36,855 bases of DNA from an uncultured Muribaculaceae bacterium. Lineage in GTDB: Bacteria; Bacteroidota; Bacteroidia; Bacteroidales; Muribaculaceae. The translations under genes and the position numbers were made by a program. The DNA is taken from contig CANNVE010000026.1 in NCBI GenBank assembly GCA_947525975.1, forward strand, positions 1 to 36,855. The letters run 5' to 3'. This document shows, piece after piece, positions 7,517 to 17,171 of the stretch. Below the pieces are notes generated by a model. It ran no database searches. It was not told the origin of the DNA and saw only the letters and a list, made by a program, of their open reading frames with translations. Positions within the stretch are counted from its first letter, which is position 1, and each line of letters starts with the position of its first letter.

Positions 7517-9723
7517 TGAAGAGAGCCCACTTTGTGAAGCAGCGCGATTCCATGCAATGCGGCGTGGCCTGCCTGTGCATGGCCGCCGCCGGCATGGGGA
7601 GACGCATAGCGGTGAGCCGCATGGAGCAGCTGTGCCACCCCACCACCGAGGGAGTGTCGCTAAAGGGCATGCTCGACGCAGCCAATGAGCTGGGCATGGA
7701 GGGCACCGCCGCCAAGGTGCCGCTCGACAGGCTCCAAGCCCTGGACGGCGCCGCCGGCATCATACTGCACTGGAACCAGAACCACTTCGTGGTGCTCGAC
7801 CGCGTGAGCAAAGACGGCAAGCGATACCGCGTGGCCGACCCGGCCAAGGGCATCATAGAATATAGCCGCGAGGAATTCGCCCGCCACTGGGCGAGCACCG
7901 AGCTCGACGGAGAGCCTGCGGGCATAGCCCTGATGCTGACAGCCACGCAGAAATTCAGAGACGGCGCCGCCGAGGACAAGCACGAGAGCGGAGCCGGCAT
8001 GGCCGTGCTGGGCAAATACCTGCGCTCCTACAGGCGATATTTCCTGCTCATAGCCTTCGGGCTGCTGCTGGGCTGCGTGCTGCAGCTGATCATGCCGTTT
8101 CTGACGCAATGGATCGTGGACATAGGCATAAAGCACCGCGACATCAGGCTGATATGGCTGATACTGCTGGGCGAGCTGATGATCGTGGCCGGGCGCACGG
8201 CCACCGACTTCCTGCGGCGCTGGCTGCTGATGCACATATCGATGCGCATCAACATATCGCTCGTGAGCGATTTCTTCATCAAGCTGCTGGGGCTGCCGAT
8301 GTCGTTTTTCGACACCAAGCTCATGGGCGACCTGCTGCAGCGCATGGGCGACCACGGGAGGGTGCAGCAGTTCCTCACGGGCCAGGTGCTCGGGGTGATG
8401 TTCACGATGCTGTCGTTCGTGGTCTTCGGCATAGTGCTTTTCATCTATGACAAGGTCATCTTCGGCGTGTTCCTGGCCGGATCGGTGGCCTACGGGCTGT
8501 GGATAGCCCGCTTCCTGGAGCGCCGCAAGGTGCTTGACTACGAGCTCTTCGAGCAGCAGGCGCGGAATCAGAACAAGACCTACCAATTCGTCACATCGAT
8601 GCAGGAGATAAAGCTCCAGGACTGCGAGCAGCGCCGCCGCTGGGAGTGGGAGGATGTGCAGGCCGACCTCTTCGACGTGCAGATGAAGGCCCTGAAGCTG
8701 CAGCAGACGCAGGAGGCCGGATCGATATTCATCAACGAGGTCAAGAACATAGTGATCACCGTGATCGCCGCCACCGCCGTAATCGATGGGCAGATGACGC
8801 TGGGTGCCATGCTCGCCGTGCAGTACATCATCGGGCAGCTCAATTCGCCTGTGGAGCAGCTGATGCAATTCATCTACTCGCTGCAGGATGTGCGCATATC
8901 GCTTGAGCGCATCAACGAGATACACCGGGGCAAGGACGAGGAGAGCGACTGCGGAGACGCCACCACGCTGGGGGCAGGCAAAGGCATCAGCCTGAAGGGG
9001 GCGGGATTCAGATACGACCCGCACAATCCGAAATACACCATAGAGGGAGCCACATTCGACATCCCCGAAGGGAAAGTGACGGCCATCGTGGGGGCTTCGG
9101 GCAGCGGCAAGACCACGCTGATAAAGCTGATGCTCGGATACTATCCGCTTTGCGAGGGCGAAATCACCGTGGGAGGCCGCCGCCTCACCGACTACAACCC
9201 GCGGTGGTGGAGGCGGCAATGCGGCGTGGTGATGCAAGACGGCGTGATATTCTCCGAATCCATAGCGCGCAACATAGCCGTGGGCGATGGCCCGGTCGAC
9301 ACCGTAAGGCTCGAAGAGGCGGCACGCATAGCCTGCATACATGACTATGTGATGAGCCTGCCGCTCAAATACAACACCCAGATAGGGCGCGACGGCGTGG
9401 GACTGAGCCAGGGGCAGAAGCAGCGCATACTGATAGCCCGCGCCGTGTACAAGGATCCGGACTTCATCTTCCTCGACGAGGCCACCAACGCCCTCGACGC
9501 TAAAAACGAAAGGGCCATAGTGGAGAATCTGGCCGCCTTCTACCGGGGGCGCACCGTGGTGGTGGTGGCCCACAGGCTGTCGACCGTCAAGGACGCTGAC
9601 CGGATCATAGTGATAGACTCGGGCAAGGTGGCGGAATCAGGAACCCACGCCACGCTGATACGGAAGAAGAAGACAGGCATATATTACAATCTCGTGAAAA
9701 ACCAGCTTGAACTCGGCAATTGA
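7516..9723 (+). CDS. C39-peptidase-containing ABC exporter (PCAT)
   Basis: From ATG 7516 the 735-aa protein has an N-terminal C39 protease domain (about 1-135) with oxyanion Gln9, nucleophile Cys15, His90 and Asp108. A six-helix ABC membrane domain follows (about 165-470), then a nucleotide-binding domain with Walker A GASGSGKT (526-533), signature LSQGQ (630-634), Walker B FIFLDE (650-655) and a VVVVAHRLS switch His. Such transporters remove double-glycine leaders from peptides or bacteriocins while exporting them across the inner membrane. All catalytic residues look intact. An in-frame upstream start at 7393 lies inside the previous gene and adds residues with no C39 match, so 7516 is preferred. 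No GG-leader substrate gene was seen nearby. Confidence 0.93.
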   Translation: MKRAHFVKQRDSMQCGVACLCMAAAGMGRRIAVSRMEQLCHPTTEGVSLKGMLDAANELGMEGTAAKVPLDRLQALDGAAGIILHWNQNHFVVLDRVSKDGKRYRVADPAKGIIEYSREEFARHWASTELDGEPAGIALMLTATQKFRDGAAEDKHESGAGMAVLGKYLRSYRRYFLLIAFGLLLGCVLQLIMPFLTQWIVDIGIKHRDIRLIWLILLGELMIVAGRTATDFLRRWLLMHISMRINISLVSDFFIKLLGLPMSFFDTKLMGDLLQRMGDHGRVQQFLTGQVLGVMFTMLSFVVFGIVLFIYDKVIFGVFLAGSVAYGLWIARFLERRKVLDYELFEQQARNQNKTYQFVTSMQEIKLQDCEQRRRWEWEDVQADLFDVQMKALKLQQTQEAGSIFINEVKNIVITVIAATAVIDGQMTLGAMLAVQYIIGQLNSPVEQLMQFIYSLQDVRISLERINEIHRGKDEESDCGDATTLGAGKGISLKGAGFRYDPHNPKYTIEGATFDIPEGKVTAIVGASGSGKTTLIKLMLGYYPLCEGEITVGGRRLTDYNPRWWRRQCGVVMQDGVIFSESIARNIAVGDGPVDTVRLEEAARIACIHDYVMSLPLKYNTQIGRDGVGLSQGQKQRILIARAVYKDPDFIFLDEATNALDAKNERAIVENLAAFYRGRTVVVVAHRLSTVKDADRIIVIDSGKVAESGTHATLIRKKKTGIYYNLVKNQLELGN

Positions 9724-9724
9724 C

Positions 9725-9952
9725 ATGGAAAAAGACACATCCCGCCCCGGCGGCGGCGGAAACGCGAAAGACGGCAAGATAGAATTAAGGTCGGAGAAGG
9801 TGCGCCGCCTCACTGGCGACATCCCCACATCGCTCGTGGTCTGGAGCATTGCGGTGATGGCCTTAGTGGCCGCCGCTCTGGCCGTCGCCGTCAGCCTGAT
9901 TCCTTACCCCCACTCCGACGGCGAAAGCATATTACACCACCTGCTGCGATAA
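9725..9952 (+). CDS. 75-aa single-span protein resembling a HlyD-type adaptor N-terminus
   Basis: The ATG is one base after the exporter stop. The protein has a polar Gly-rich start, the segment KIELRSEKVRRLTGDIPTSL, one transmembrane helix (about 38-58), and ends 17 residues later. The ELRSEKVR...IP...TM pattern is, from memory, how Bacteroidales membrane-fusion proteins paired with PCAT exporters begin. Those continue for several hundred residues of coiled coil and beta-barrel domains, all absent here. It is either a truncated adaptor or a dedicated small partner of the exporter. Position and tight spacing make it a real gene. The in-frame ATG at 9707 inside the exporter is less likely. Confidence 0.6.
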   Translation: MEKDTSRPGGGGNAKDGKIELRSEKVRRLTGDIPTSLVVWSIAVMALVAAALAVAVSLIPYPHSDGESILHHLLR

Positions 9953-10178
9953 GCCCGCGGCGAGCCGGCGAGGAGGGTGAAGGGAAGCCCGAGGCGAGCG
10001 GGCCTATGACATAAAGGGGATGCCGCCGGCATCCGGGAAATTTCGATTTATTGCAAAAATACTAAAAAACTCAATCTAAATACGCCGTATTCTGCAAAAA
10101 AGCTTGCATTGGCAGATTAAGTGGAAAAAAATTGCTATCTTTGCACAATTATTTTAACCCATCCTCCAATTTGCAAGA
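9953..10178 (+). promoter_or_regulatory. Intergenic region with promoter for the 10179 operon
   Basis: The first 80 nt are GC-rich and contain a 17-bp palindrome (10018-10034, GGATGCCG-C-CGGCATCC) without a T-tract. The remainder is AT-rich and carries TATCTTTG at 10136-10143, a good -7 box 35 nt before the ATG. The nearest upstream TTG (10109-10111) is 24 nt away, slightly too far, so the -33 element is uncertain. No RNA gene is apparent. Confidence 0.5.
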
Positions 10179-10982
10179 ATGGAATTAGACAAAGCCCTAT
10201 ACATTTCTCAAGAAATAAACCCCTACCTCAGCCCCTCAACCCTCTCGGTGATGACCCGCAAGATCGCCACCGGCATGCAGGAGCGCGGCGTAGAGGTGCG
10301 CACTTTCATGCCCAAATACGGCTGCATCAACGAGCGCCGCAACCAGCTCCACGAAGTGATACGCCTCTCGGGGCTCAATATCTCGATCGATGACACTGAC
10401 CATCCTCTGATTATCAAGGTGGCCACCCTGCAGCCCACGCGCCTGCAGGTGTACTTCATCGACAACGACGACTATTTCCACACCCACGCGTCATCTGACC
10501 TTGAGACGGCCACACACCCCGAGGACAACGATGAACGCTCGATATTCTTCTCGCTCGGAGTGGTGGAGACTGTGAAGAAGCTGCGCTGGTTTCCGTCAGT
10601 GATACACTGCGCCGGCTGGATCACAGCGCTTTGCCCGATGCTGATCAAGACCAAATACGCCGAAGACCCGGCTTTCGACAAGGCCAAGATAGCCTTCTCT
10701 CTGCTCAACGACAAATTTGACGGAGAACTCGATTCCCGCCTTGCCGAGAAGCTGGCCATGATAGGCATCCCCGCCGAGGCCATCAAGACCCTCACCGATG
10801 GCAAGCCCGACTACGTCACCCTCAACAAGCTGGCCATCGACCACTGCGACGCCATTGTGCAGTCGACAGCCGAAGTCGATCCCGAGGTGCTCGCCTACGC
10901 CAAGGCCTCGGGCAAGCCCATGCTCGACTTCCCGGGCGAGGACAACGCCGCGGCCTACGCCGACTTCTACGCTTCACTCTAA
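10179..10982 (+). CDS. Single-domain glycogen/starch-synthase-like (GT5 N-terminal) protein
   Basis: The 267-aa protein begins with the GT5-like pattern YISQEINPYL and contains VRTFMPKYGCINERRNQLHE and a VIHCAGW segment, matching the N-terminal Rossmann half of GT5 glycogen synthases. It ends where the C-terminal half of a GT-B enzyme, which supplies much of the ADP-glucose site, should begin. Short proteins of this type are usual in Bacteroidetes next to DUF4270 genes, as here, so this is probably its normal length rather than a truncation. Catalysis of glycogen synthesis is doubtful. It leads a co-directional series with a 24-nt gap to the next gene. Confidence 0.8.
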   Translation: MELDKALYISQEINPYLSPSTLSVMTRKIATGMQERGVEVRTFMPKYGCINERRNQLHEVIRLSGLNISIDDTDHPLIIKVATLQPTRLQVYFIDNDDYFHTHASSDLETATHPEDNDERSIFFSLGVVETVKKLRWFPSVIHCAGWITALCPMLIKTKYAEDPAFDKAKIAFSLLNDKFDGELDSRLAEKLAMIGIPAEAIKTLTDGKPDYVTLNKLAIDHCDAIVQSTAEVDPEVLAYAKASGKPMLDFPGEDNAAAYADFYASL

Positions 10983-11006
10983 ACCCCAAGGGCATTAATC
11001 CTCCCG

Positions 11007-12383
11007 ATGATGAAACTAAAAGCCAAATCACTGCTGGCAATGGCCGCCACGGCCTGCCTCGCGATATATTCGTGCAACGACACTTCAGAGATCGGCAACT
11101 CGATAGTGCAGGATAAGATCGCCGTCACCGTCGATTCTACCTTCACTGTCACAGGCCAGTCAAAACTGATAGAGCGCATACAGTCGCGCACCACGAGCCA
11201 CCTGCTCGGCCGCATCTCGGCCAAGGGCTACGGCTCGCTGCAGAGCGACGTGGTCACCCAGTTCATGCCGTCGTCTGAGCTCTCGACTGTGGGCACCGAC
11301 GTAAACGACATCGATTCGCTCGTGCTCTACATGCTGGTGCGCAGCGGCGAATTCGTGGGCGACTCGCTCGCTCCCATGGGCCTCGACGTTTACCGCCTCA
11401 ACAAGACCCTGCCCTCGCCGATATACAGCGACTTCGATCCCGAAGGCTATTATGACCCCACCCCTCTGGCGTCGACCATCTACAACGTCGCTGCCCAGAG
11501 CGCTGACACAGTGACCTCGGCCGGCGTGGAAATCAAGGTGCGCATGCCCCTTGAGCTCGGCAAAGAGCTCTACGGCGCCTACCTGCGCGACCCGGCAGCC
11601 TTCAGCACCCCCACGGCTTTCGCCGACAAGGTGTTCAAGGGCATATACATCAAGAATTCATTCGGATCGGGACGCCTTGTAAGGGTCACAAGCACGCTGA
11701 TGTCGATGTACTACAAGACACATGGCGAGAACAATGACACCATCATCAACAAGGTGGGTCACTATTTCGCCGTCACCCCCGAGATCATCACCAACAACGA
11801 CATAAAGGTTGATGTCAGCGACGAGCTGATGAAGCGCGTCGACAACGGCGAAGCCCTTGTGATGGGCCCCGCCGGCATAGAGACTCAGATCAGGTTCCCG
11901 GCCCCGGAGATAATCAAGTCTTACAATTCGTCGCCGTCAAAAATCAAGGTGCTCAACACCGTGACATTCTCCGTCCCCGGCGAGAAAATAGACAATTCGG
12001 GCGACTTCGCCATGCCGATGTATCTACTGCTGGTGCTGAGCAAAGAGAAAGACAACTTCTTCGCCAACAACTCTCTGCCCGACAATAAGACATCGTTCTA
12101 CGCCACTTACAGCTCGTCAACCGGAACCTTTGACTTCGGCGATATGCGCACCTACGTGCAGTCGCTCATAGACAAGGGCGACATCACGGAAGAGGACTAC
12201 ACCTTCTCGATTGTGCCCGTATCGGCCGCATTCGAGACCAACAACAATTACTATTACGGCACAACATCGCAGACCCTGTCGATGCTGACCCCCTACGCCG
12301 CATCTCCGGCGCTCGGAAAGCTCAACCTCGACAAGGCTGAGATCAAGCTCACATACTCAACACAGACTGTCGACACAAAATAA
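11007..12383 (+). CDS. DUF4270 family lipoprotein
   Basis: The 458-aa protein has a signal peptide with lipobox ending at Cys23 (AIYSC). Its early part contains [17 protein letters not shown], the kind of segment typical of DUF4270, followed by long beta-rich sequence with repeated acidic and aromatic stretches. DUF4270 proteins are surface or periplasmic lipoproteins of Bacteroidetes without an assigned biochemical role. It follows the GT5-like gene, a known neighbourhood in this phylum. The first two codons are both ATG (11007 and 11010) and either could be used. Confidence 0.8.
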   Translation: MMKLKAKSLLAMAATACLAIYSCNDTSEIGNSIVQDKIAVTVDSTFTVTGQSKLIERIQSRTTSHLLGRISAKGYGSLQSDVVTQFMPSSELSTVGTDVNDIDSLVLYMLVRSGEFVGDSLAPMGLDVYRLNKTLPSPIYSDFDPEGYYDPTPLASTIYNVAAQSADTVTSAGVEIKVRMPLELGKELYGAYLRDPAAFSTPTAFADKVFKGIYIKNSFGSGRLVRVTSTLMSMYYKTHGENNDTIINKVGHYFAVTPEIITNNDIKVDVSDELMKRVDNGEALVMGPAGIETQIRFPAPEIIKSYNSSPSKIKVLNTVTFSVPGEKIDNSGDFAMPMYLLLVLSKEKDNFFANNSLPDNKTSFYATYSSSTGTFDFGDMRTYVQSLIDKGDITEEDYTFSIVPVSAAFETNNNYYYGTTSQTLSMLTPYAASPALGKLNLDKAEIKLTYSTQTVDTK

Positions 12384-12429
12384 CCACCCATCCTCACCCT
12401 TCACCCCTCCCAAGGCCAGCGTCAACAAA

Positions 12430-13101
12430 ATGATCACCATGCGCGACATACGCAAGAGCTACGGCCAGCTGCAGGTGCTCAAAGGCATTTCGCTTGAGAT
12501 CCCCTACCGCAAGGTGACGTCGATCGTGGGCCCGAGCGGGGCCGGAAAGACCACACTGCTGCAGATCATGGGCACCCTCGACAAGCCCGACTCGGGATCT
12601 GTGGCATACGACAGCGCCGATGTTTTCTCGCTCGGAGACAACGCCTTGTCGAGATTCCGCAACGCCAACATCGGATTCGTGTTCCAGACCCACAGGCTTC
12701 TGCCCGAATTCACGCTGCTCGAAAATGTGGCCATGCCGGCCCTTATAGCAGGGCTCGGGATGGAGGAGGCCAAGGCAAAGGCGCTGCCGCTCATAAAATA
12801 CATGGGGCTGGAGGGGCGCATCGGCCACAAGCCGTCAGAGCTCTCGGGCGGCGAATCGCAGCGCGCCGCCGTGGCAAGAGCACTTGTCAACAGCCCGAAA
12901 GTGGTGCTCGCCGACGAGCCATCGGGCAGCCTCGACAGCGCCAACCGCCGCGAACTGCACAAACTCTTCTTCGACCTGCGTGACGACCTCGGAGTGACAT
13001 TCGTGATAGTGACGCATGACGAAAATCTCGCAGCCGACAGTGACCGCATCATACACATGCGTGACGGCATGATCGAAAAAGTGAACCAAAATCAGCATTA
13101 A
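12430..13101 (+). CDS. LolD-type ABC transporter ATP-binding protein
   Basis: The 223-aa ATPase has Walker [10 protein letters not shown] (about 35-43), a Q-loop [10 protein letters not shown], signature LSGGE (about 139-143), Walker [13 protein letters not shown] and the switch THDE. The HRLLPEFT and [15 protein letters not shown] segments are typical of the LolD/FtsE/MacB-type family, which powers lipoprotein release from the inner membrane. No LolC/E permease is adjacent, so the partner must be encoded elsewhere. It sits between two lipoprotein genes, which fits a Lol role but does not prove it. The start at 12430 is chosen; ATG 12439 is possible. Confidence 0.85.
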   Translation: MITMRDIRKSYGQLQVLKGISLEIPYRKVTSIVGPSGAGKTTLLQIMGTLDKPDSGSVAYDSADVFSLGDNALSRFRNANIGFVFQTHRLLPEFTLLENVAMPALIAGLGMEEAKAKALPLIKYMGLEGRIGHKPSELSGGESQRAAVARALVNSPKVVLADEPSGSLDSANRRELHKLFFDLRDDLGVTFVIVTHDENLAADSDRIIHMRDGMIEKVNQNQH

Positions 13102-13131
13102 CAATCAATAGAATCAACAGGTACGCAAACT

Positions 13132-13848
13132 ATGAAATCAACAAAAATCCTCATCATGCTTGCCGCCGCCCTGGCTATGTTCGCCACATACGGATGCAAT
13201 GCCTCTGACAACTCAAACGTGGGTCCGGTGACCCCTCCCAACACACTATATGACTTCGCCACCCTGTCATCATCGACCGACAAGGGAAGCATATTCACCC
13301 TCACCAAAGCCAACGACTCACAGCCCGTGACCTACACATCAGAAGTGAAATTCGACGACAAAAAAGGCGTGAAAGTGGGTGACAGACTCGTGATAGCCTA
13401 CACCACGCTCAACGGCCTGCAGGCCTACCAGTCAGGCCCGATCAACCTGATCGGATACATCATGATGAACAATAAGTCGCAGCAGGTGGAAGACCTCAAG
13501 GGCCTCTGGTCATCGACTCCGCTTGAGATGGAAGTGATCACTCGCACAGGCACTTACGTCAACATGCAGATGCAGCTCTACGCACGCGACAACATCACCC
13601 GTGGCGACCTTCGCCTTGTGGCCGACCCCGACAAGCTCGACCAGGCTGTGCCCGAGCTCTTCCTTGTGTATGACAACGCCAGCAATTTCGGCGACAACAA
13701 ATACCTCGCTTATGCGTCATTCAACATAACCGACATCTGGACACGCCCCACTTGCAAGGGCGTGAAGGTGACATACCAGACCACCAACGGCGTAAAAAGC
13801 ACTACGTTCGACAACAACGACGTGCTCAAGCCCGAGCCCGTAGAATGA
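13132..13848 (+). CDS. NigD-like lipoprotein
   Basis: The 238-aa protein has a lipobox ending at Cys22 (ATYGC). A beta-rich region with YDFATLSSSTDKGSIFTLTK and VGDRLVIAYT suits the NigD N-terminal OB-like domain, and a C-terminal half contains LFLVYDNA and a YLAYASFNITD strand. NigD-like proteins are Bacteroidetes lipoproteins of unknown function. It lies 30 nt after the LolD-type ATPase gene. Family assignment is by pattern memory and is moderately sure. Confidence 0.65.
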   Translation: MKSTKILIMLAAALAMFATYGCNASDNSNVGPVTPPNTLYDFATLSSSTDKGSIFTLTKANDSQPVTYTSEVKFDDKKGVKVGDRLVIAYTTLNGLQAYQSGPINLIGYIMMNNKSQQVEDLKGLWSSTPLEMEVITRTGTYVNMQMQLYARDNITRGDLRLVADPDKLDQAVPELFLVYDNASNFGDNKYLAYASFNITDIWTRPTCKGVKVTYQTTNGVKSTTFDNNDVLKPEPVE

Positions 13849-13894
13849 CGTCAGCTACAATCAATCTTCTCAAAAACTTAAACTAAAAGGAACC

Positions 13895-14197
13895 ATGGCA
13901 GATCAACCCAAAAACGAAATCAAGATCGAGCTCACCCCCGAGGTGGCTCACGGCAACTACTCTAACCTCGCAGTCGTAAACTTCTCGCCCAATGAGTTCT
14001 TCATGGACTTCATCCAGGCAGTGCCCAATATGCCCCAGGCACGCGTGCAGTCACGCATCGTCATGACTCCCGAGAACGCCAAGAACCTCCTCTTCGTGCT
14101 GCGCGACAATCTCGCCAAGTATGAAAGCATCTTCGGCGAAATAACCCACAAAGAGCCTAAGGCTCCTGCTCAGGGCGGAAACAACTTCTCAGCCTGA
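13895..14197 (+). CDS. DUF3467 family protein
   Basis: The 100-aa cytoplasmic protein contains the DUF3467 core: [20 protein letters not shown], the [17 protein letters not shown] segment, and a helix ending [11 protein letters not shown]. The function of this small conserved family is unknown. The gene ends 5 nt before cysS, suggesting co-transcription. An AAAAGGAA stretch before the ATG is one of the few SD-like sequences in the window. Confidence 0.88.
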   Translation: MADQPKNEIKIELTPEVAHGNYSNLAVVNFSPNEFFMDFIQAVPNMPQARVQSRIVMTPENAKNLLFVLRDNLAKYESIFGEITHKEPKAPAQGGNNFSA

Positions 14198-14202
14198 AAG
14201 CC

Positions 14203-15690
14203 ATGGCCGTCAAAGAAAACAACCTCTGCGTCTACAACTCCATGTCGAGGACGAAGGAGACATTCGTTCCCCTTCACCCCGACATGGTAGGCATGTACGT
14301 CTGCGGCCCCACCGTGTACGGCGACGGCCATCTGGGCCATGCCCGCCCGGCTATCACATTCGACATCGTCTTCCGCTATCTCCGCCATCTGGGCTACAAG
14401 GTGCGCTACGTGCGCAACATCACCGATGTGGGCCATCTGGAGCATGACGCCGACGAGGGCGAGGACAAGATAGCCAAGAAAGCCCGCCTCGAGCAGCTTG
14501 AGCCGATGGAAGTGGCCCAATACTACACCAACCGCTACCACAGCGCGATGGAGGCCCTGGGCGTGCTGCCCCCCTCGATCGAGCCGCATGCCTCAGGCCA
14601 CATCATAGAGCAGATCGAATACATCAAGACAATCCTCGATGCCGGATACGCCTACATCAGCGAGGGATCGGTGTATTTCGACGTGCCGAAGTTCAACAAG
14701 GACTACGGATACGGCAAGCTCTCGGGCCGAAACATCGACGAGCTCCTGTCGGCCACCCGATCGCTCGACGGGCAGCAGGAAAAACGCAACCCCGCAGACT
14801 TCGCCCTCTGGAAAAAGGCTTCGCCCGAGCACATCATGCACTGGCCATCGCCATGGAGCGAAGGCTTCCCCGGCTGGCACCTCGAGTGCTCGGCCATGGG
14901 AGAGAAATACCTCGGCGAGGAGTTTGACATACACGGAGGCGGCATGGACCTGAAATTCCCGCACCATGAGTGCGAGATAGCCCAGTCGGTGGCCCACAAG
15001 GGGCATCCGGCGGTAAAATACTGGATGCACAACAACCTGATCACCATCGACGGCACAAAGATGGGTAAGAGCCTCAACAACTTCATCACCCTCGACCAGT
15101 TCTTCACGGGCGACCACCCTGCCCTGAAGCAGGCCTACGCCCCGATGACCATACGCTTCTTCATCCTCCAGGCCCACTACAGAGGCACTGTCGACTTCAG
15201 CAACGACGCCCTCCAGGCTTCGGAGCGCGCCCTAAAGCGAATGCTCGAAGGATACCGCCGCCTGCAGGAGCTGAAGCCATCGGCAGAGTCAGAAATCAAC
15301 GTGGCCGAGCTCGAGCGCAAATGCTACGAGGCCATGGACGACGACTTCAACACCCCGGTGCTGATTGCCAACCTCTTCGAGGCCGTAGGCATGATCAACT
15401 CGGTGAAAGACGGCCACCTGAAGGCCACCGCAGCCGACATCGAAGCCCTGAAGAGCCTCATGCAGACATTCCTCGTCGACATCCTCGGCATTCGCACCGA
15501 CTTCGGAGCAGGCCAGGATTCTCAGGCCATGAAGCCGTTTGAGGAAGCAGTGGACCTCCTCCTTGAGGTACGCGCGCAGGCCAAAGCCAACAAAGACTGG
15601 GCCACAAGCGACCGCATCCGCAACCGCATGGCCGAGATAGGCTTTTCGGTCAAGGACACGAAGGGCGGCGCCGAATGGTCGCTCTCCTGA
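14203..15690 (+). CDS. cysS: Cysteinyl-tRNA synthetase
   Basis: The 495-aa class I synthetase charges tRNA-Cys in the cytoplasm. It shows CGPTVYG with zinc ligand Cys34, the HIGH-equivalent HLGH (43-46), the second zinc-site segment with WHLECSAMG, the HHECEIAQ segment, and the KMSKS loop as KMGKS (286-290). A C-terminal anticodon-binding helical domain completes it. Length is normal. It overlaps no neighbour if the downstream helicase starts at 15702. Confidence 0.97.
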   Translation: MAVKENNLCVYNSMSRTKETFVPLHPDMVGMYVCGPTVYGDGHLGHARPAITFDIVFRYLRHLGYKVRYVRNITDVGHLEHDADEGEDKIAKKARLEQLEPMEVAQYYTNRYHSAMEALGVLPPSIEPHASGHIIEQIEYIKTILDAGYAYISEGSVYFDVPKFNKDYGYGKLSGRNIDELLSATRSLDGQQEKRNPADFALWKKASPEHIMHWPSPWSEGFPGWHLECSAMGEKYLGEEFDIHGGGMDLKFPHHECEIAQSVAHKGHPAVKYWMHNNLITIDGTKMGKSLNNFITLDQFFTGDHPALKQAYAPMTIRFFILQAHYRGTVDFSNDALQASERALKRMLEGYRRLQELKPSAESEINVAELERKCYEAMDDDFNTPVLIANLFEAVGMINSVKDGHLKATAADIEALKSLMQTFLVDILGIRTDFGAGQDSQAMKPFEEAVDLLLEVRAQAKANKDWATSDRIRNRMAEIGFSVKDTKGGAEWSLS

Positions 15691-15701
15691 ACCATCAGCA
15701 A

Positions 15702-17111
15702 ATGACGACTTCAGATTTTGAAAATTCGATAGTCTCCCACCTACCCTACCGGCCCAACGGCCAGCAGGCTCAAGTGATAGCGGCGTTGGCGCGCTTCTGC
15801 GCGCCAACAGCCGCCGAGGAGGCCGCTTTCCTCCTCAACGGATACGCAGGCACCGGCAAGACCTCGCTCTGCGGCGCCCTTGTCAAGACATTGCGCTCTG
15901 CCGGCATCACCCCCGTGCTGATGGCTCCTACGGGCCGCGCCGCCAAGGTCTTCGGCGCATACGCGGGCTGCAACGCCTACACCATCCACCGCAAAATCTA
16001 TCACCATCCCGGCATAGCCGACACGCAGAGCAGCGTGCGCAGCGTGCTCCCCAACACCTACAAAAACGCCATCTTCATAGTCGACGAGGCATCTATGATC
16101 ACCGGATTAGACAATGCGGCCGACAATGTGCTCGAAGACCTCATCCACTATGTCTACACCGGCGAGAACTGCAAACTCATACTCCTTGGCGACACCGCCC
16201 AGCTACCGCCGGTGGGCAGCGATTTCTCCCCGGCCATGTCGGCCGACACGCTTCGGTCATACGGGCTTAAGATCACCAAGGCCACACTCACCGAGACGGC
16301 CCGCCAGGCCGCGCATTCCGGCATACTCTACAACGCCACATGGCTGCGCAGGGCCATGAAGGCCGACCCGCTGCCCCTGCCCAAACTGTTCACATCGCAG
16401 TTTGCCGACGTTAAGGTCATCGGGGCTGAAGAAATGCCCGAAGAGCTATACGCGGCATACAACCGCGACGGCATGCAGGAGACAATCGTGGTGACTCGCA
16501 GCAACCAGCGCGCCGCAGGCTTCAACCGCGAAATCAGGGCATCTATCTTATACATCGAGGAAGAACTCGCTCCGGGCGAACTGCTGATCGTGGCCAAAAA
16601 CAACTATTGCTGGACCCAGCAGATCAAAGGGCTCGACTTCATAGCCAACGGCGACGCCCTCGCCGTAGAAAAAGTGCTCGGCACAGAGACCCGCTATGGA
16701 TTCCGATTCGCCGACGTGCTGCTGTCGATCCCCGACACCGAATACACGTTTCAGGCCAAAGTGATGCTCGACACCCTGGCTTCCGAATCAGCCCATCTAC
16801 CCGCCGACAGGCTCACAGCCCTATACTACGGCATAATGGAGGATCCCGACCTATTCGACCGATCCACGCCAGCCGACGCGCGCCTGCGCGCCTTGCGCAC
16901 CAATCCCCACTGGAACGCCCTGCAGGTTAAATATGGATACGCCGTCACGTGCCATAAGGCTCAAGGAGGACAGTGGAAAAACGTATTCGTCGACATGGCC
17001 TACATCCCGGCGGAGGCCATGGGGCTGGAATTCTACCGCTGGCTCTACACAGCCGTGAGCCGCGCCCGCTCTAATCTTTACCTCCTTGGCGCCGAGCAAT
17101 ACGGCAACTGA
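15702..17111 (+). CDS. RecD-like superfamily I DNA helicase/AAA protein
   Basis: From ATG 15702 the 469-aa protein has Walker A GYAGTGKTS (47-55), Walker B IVDEAS (DEAS at 128-131), motif III GDTAQLPPVG and C-terminal UvrD-type motifs GYAVTCHKAQGGQW and YTAVSRARSNLYLLG. These define a RecD/Pif1-like SF1 helicase of the short, stand-alone type. An in-frame ATG at 15675 lies within cysS and would give a 16-nt overlap; 15702 is preferred because it lies just after the cysS stop. It probably shares the cysS transcript. Confidence 0.88.
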   Translation: MTTSDFENSIVSHLPYRPNGQQAQVIAALARFCAPTAAEEAAFLLNGYAGTGKTSLCGALVKTLRSAGITPVLMAPTGRAAKVFGAYAGCNAYTIHRKIYHHPGIADTQSSVRSVLPNTYKNAIFIVDEASMITGLDNAADNVLEDLIHYVYTGENCKLILLGDTAQLPPVGSDFSPAMSADTLRSYGLKITKATLTETARQAAHSGILYNATWLRRAMKADPLPLPKLFTSQFADVKVIGAEEMPEELYAAYNRDGMQETIVVTRSNQRAAGFNREIRASILYIEEELAPGELLIVAKNNYCWTQQIKGLDFIANGDALAVEKVLGTETRYGFRFADVLLSIPDTEYTFQAKVMLDTLASESAHLPADRLTALYYGIMEDPDLFDRSTPADARLRALRTNPHWNALQVKYGYAVTCHKAQGGQWKNVFVDMAYIPAEAMGLEFYRWLYTAVSRARSNLYLLGAEQYGN

Positions 17112-17130
17112 CAGTTTTTTTTCAGCGTTT

Positions 17131-17164
17131 TTTGACTGTGATTGGGATTTTTTGACTATTTTTG
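17131..17164 (+). promoter_or_regulatory. Promoter before the patatin-like gene
   Basis: TATTTTTG (17157-17164) matches the -7 consensus, with TTTG at 17131-17134 giving a slightly long 22-nt spacer. The ATG at 17172 follows after only 7 nt, so the mRNA would be leaderless or nearly so. Confidence 0.5.
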
Positions 17165-17171
17165 CACATCT

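Noticed and set aside
7660..9573. 637-codon minus-strand frame opposite the ABC exporter
   Set aside because: It is His/Leu/Gly-rich low-complexity sequence caused by codon bias of the real gene.
9725..9760. Gly-rich start of the 75-aa protein as a double-glycine leader
   Set aside because: The preceding residues lack the hydrophobic pattern of GG leaders, and the protein spans the membrane.
10018..10034. GC-rich palindrome as a terminator of the exporter operon or a REP element
   Set aside because: There is no T-tract and no flanking GGAG or CTCC, and the 1-nt centre does not suit an RNA loop.
9953..10178. tRNA or other RNA gene in the gap
   Set aside because: No cloverleaf or conserved T-loop sequence was found; the region looks like a promoter.
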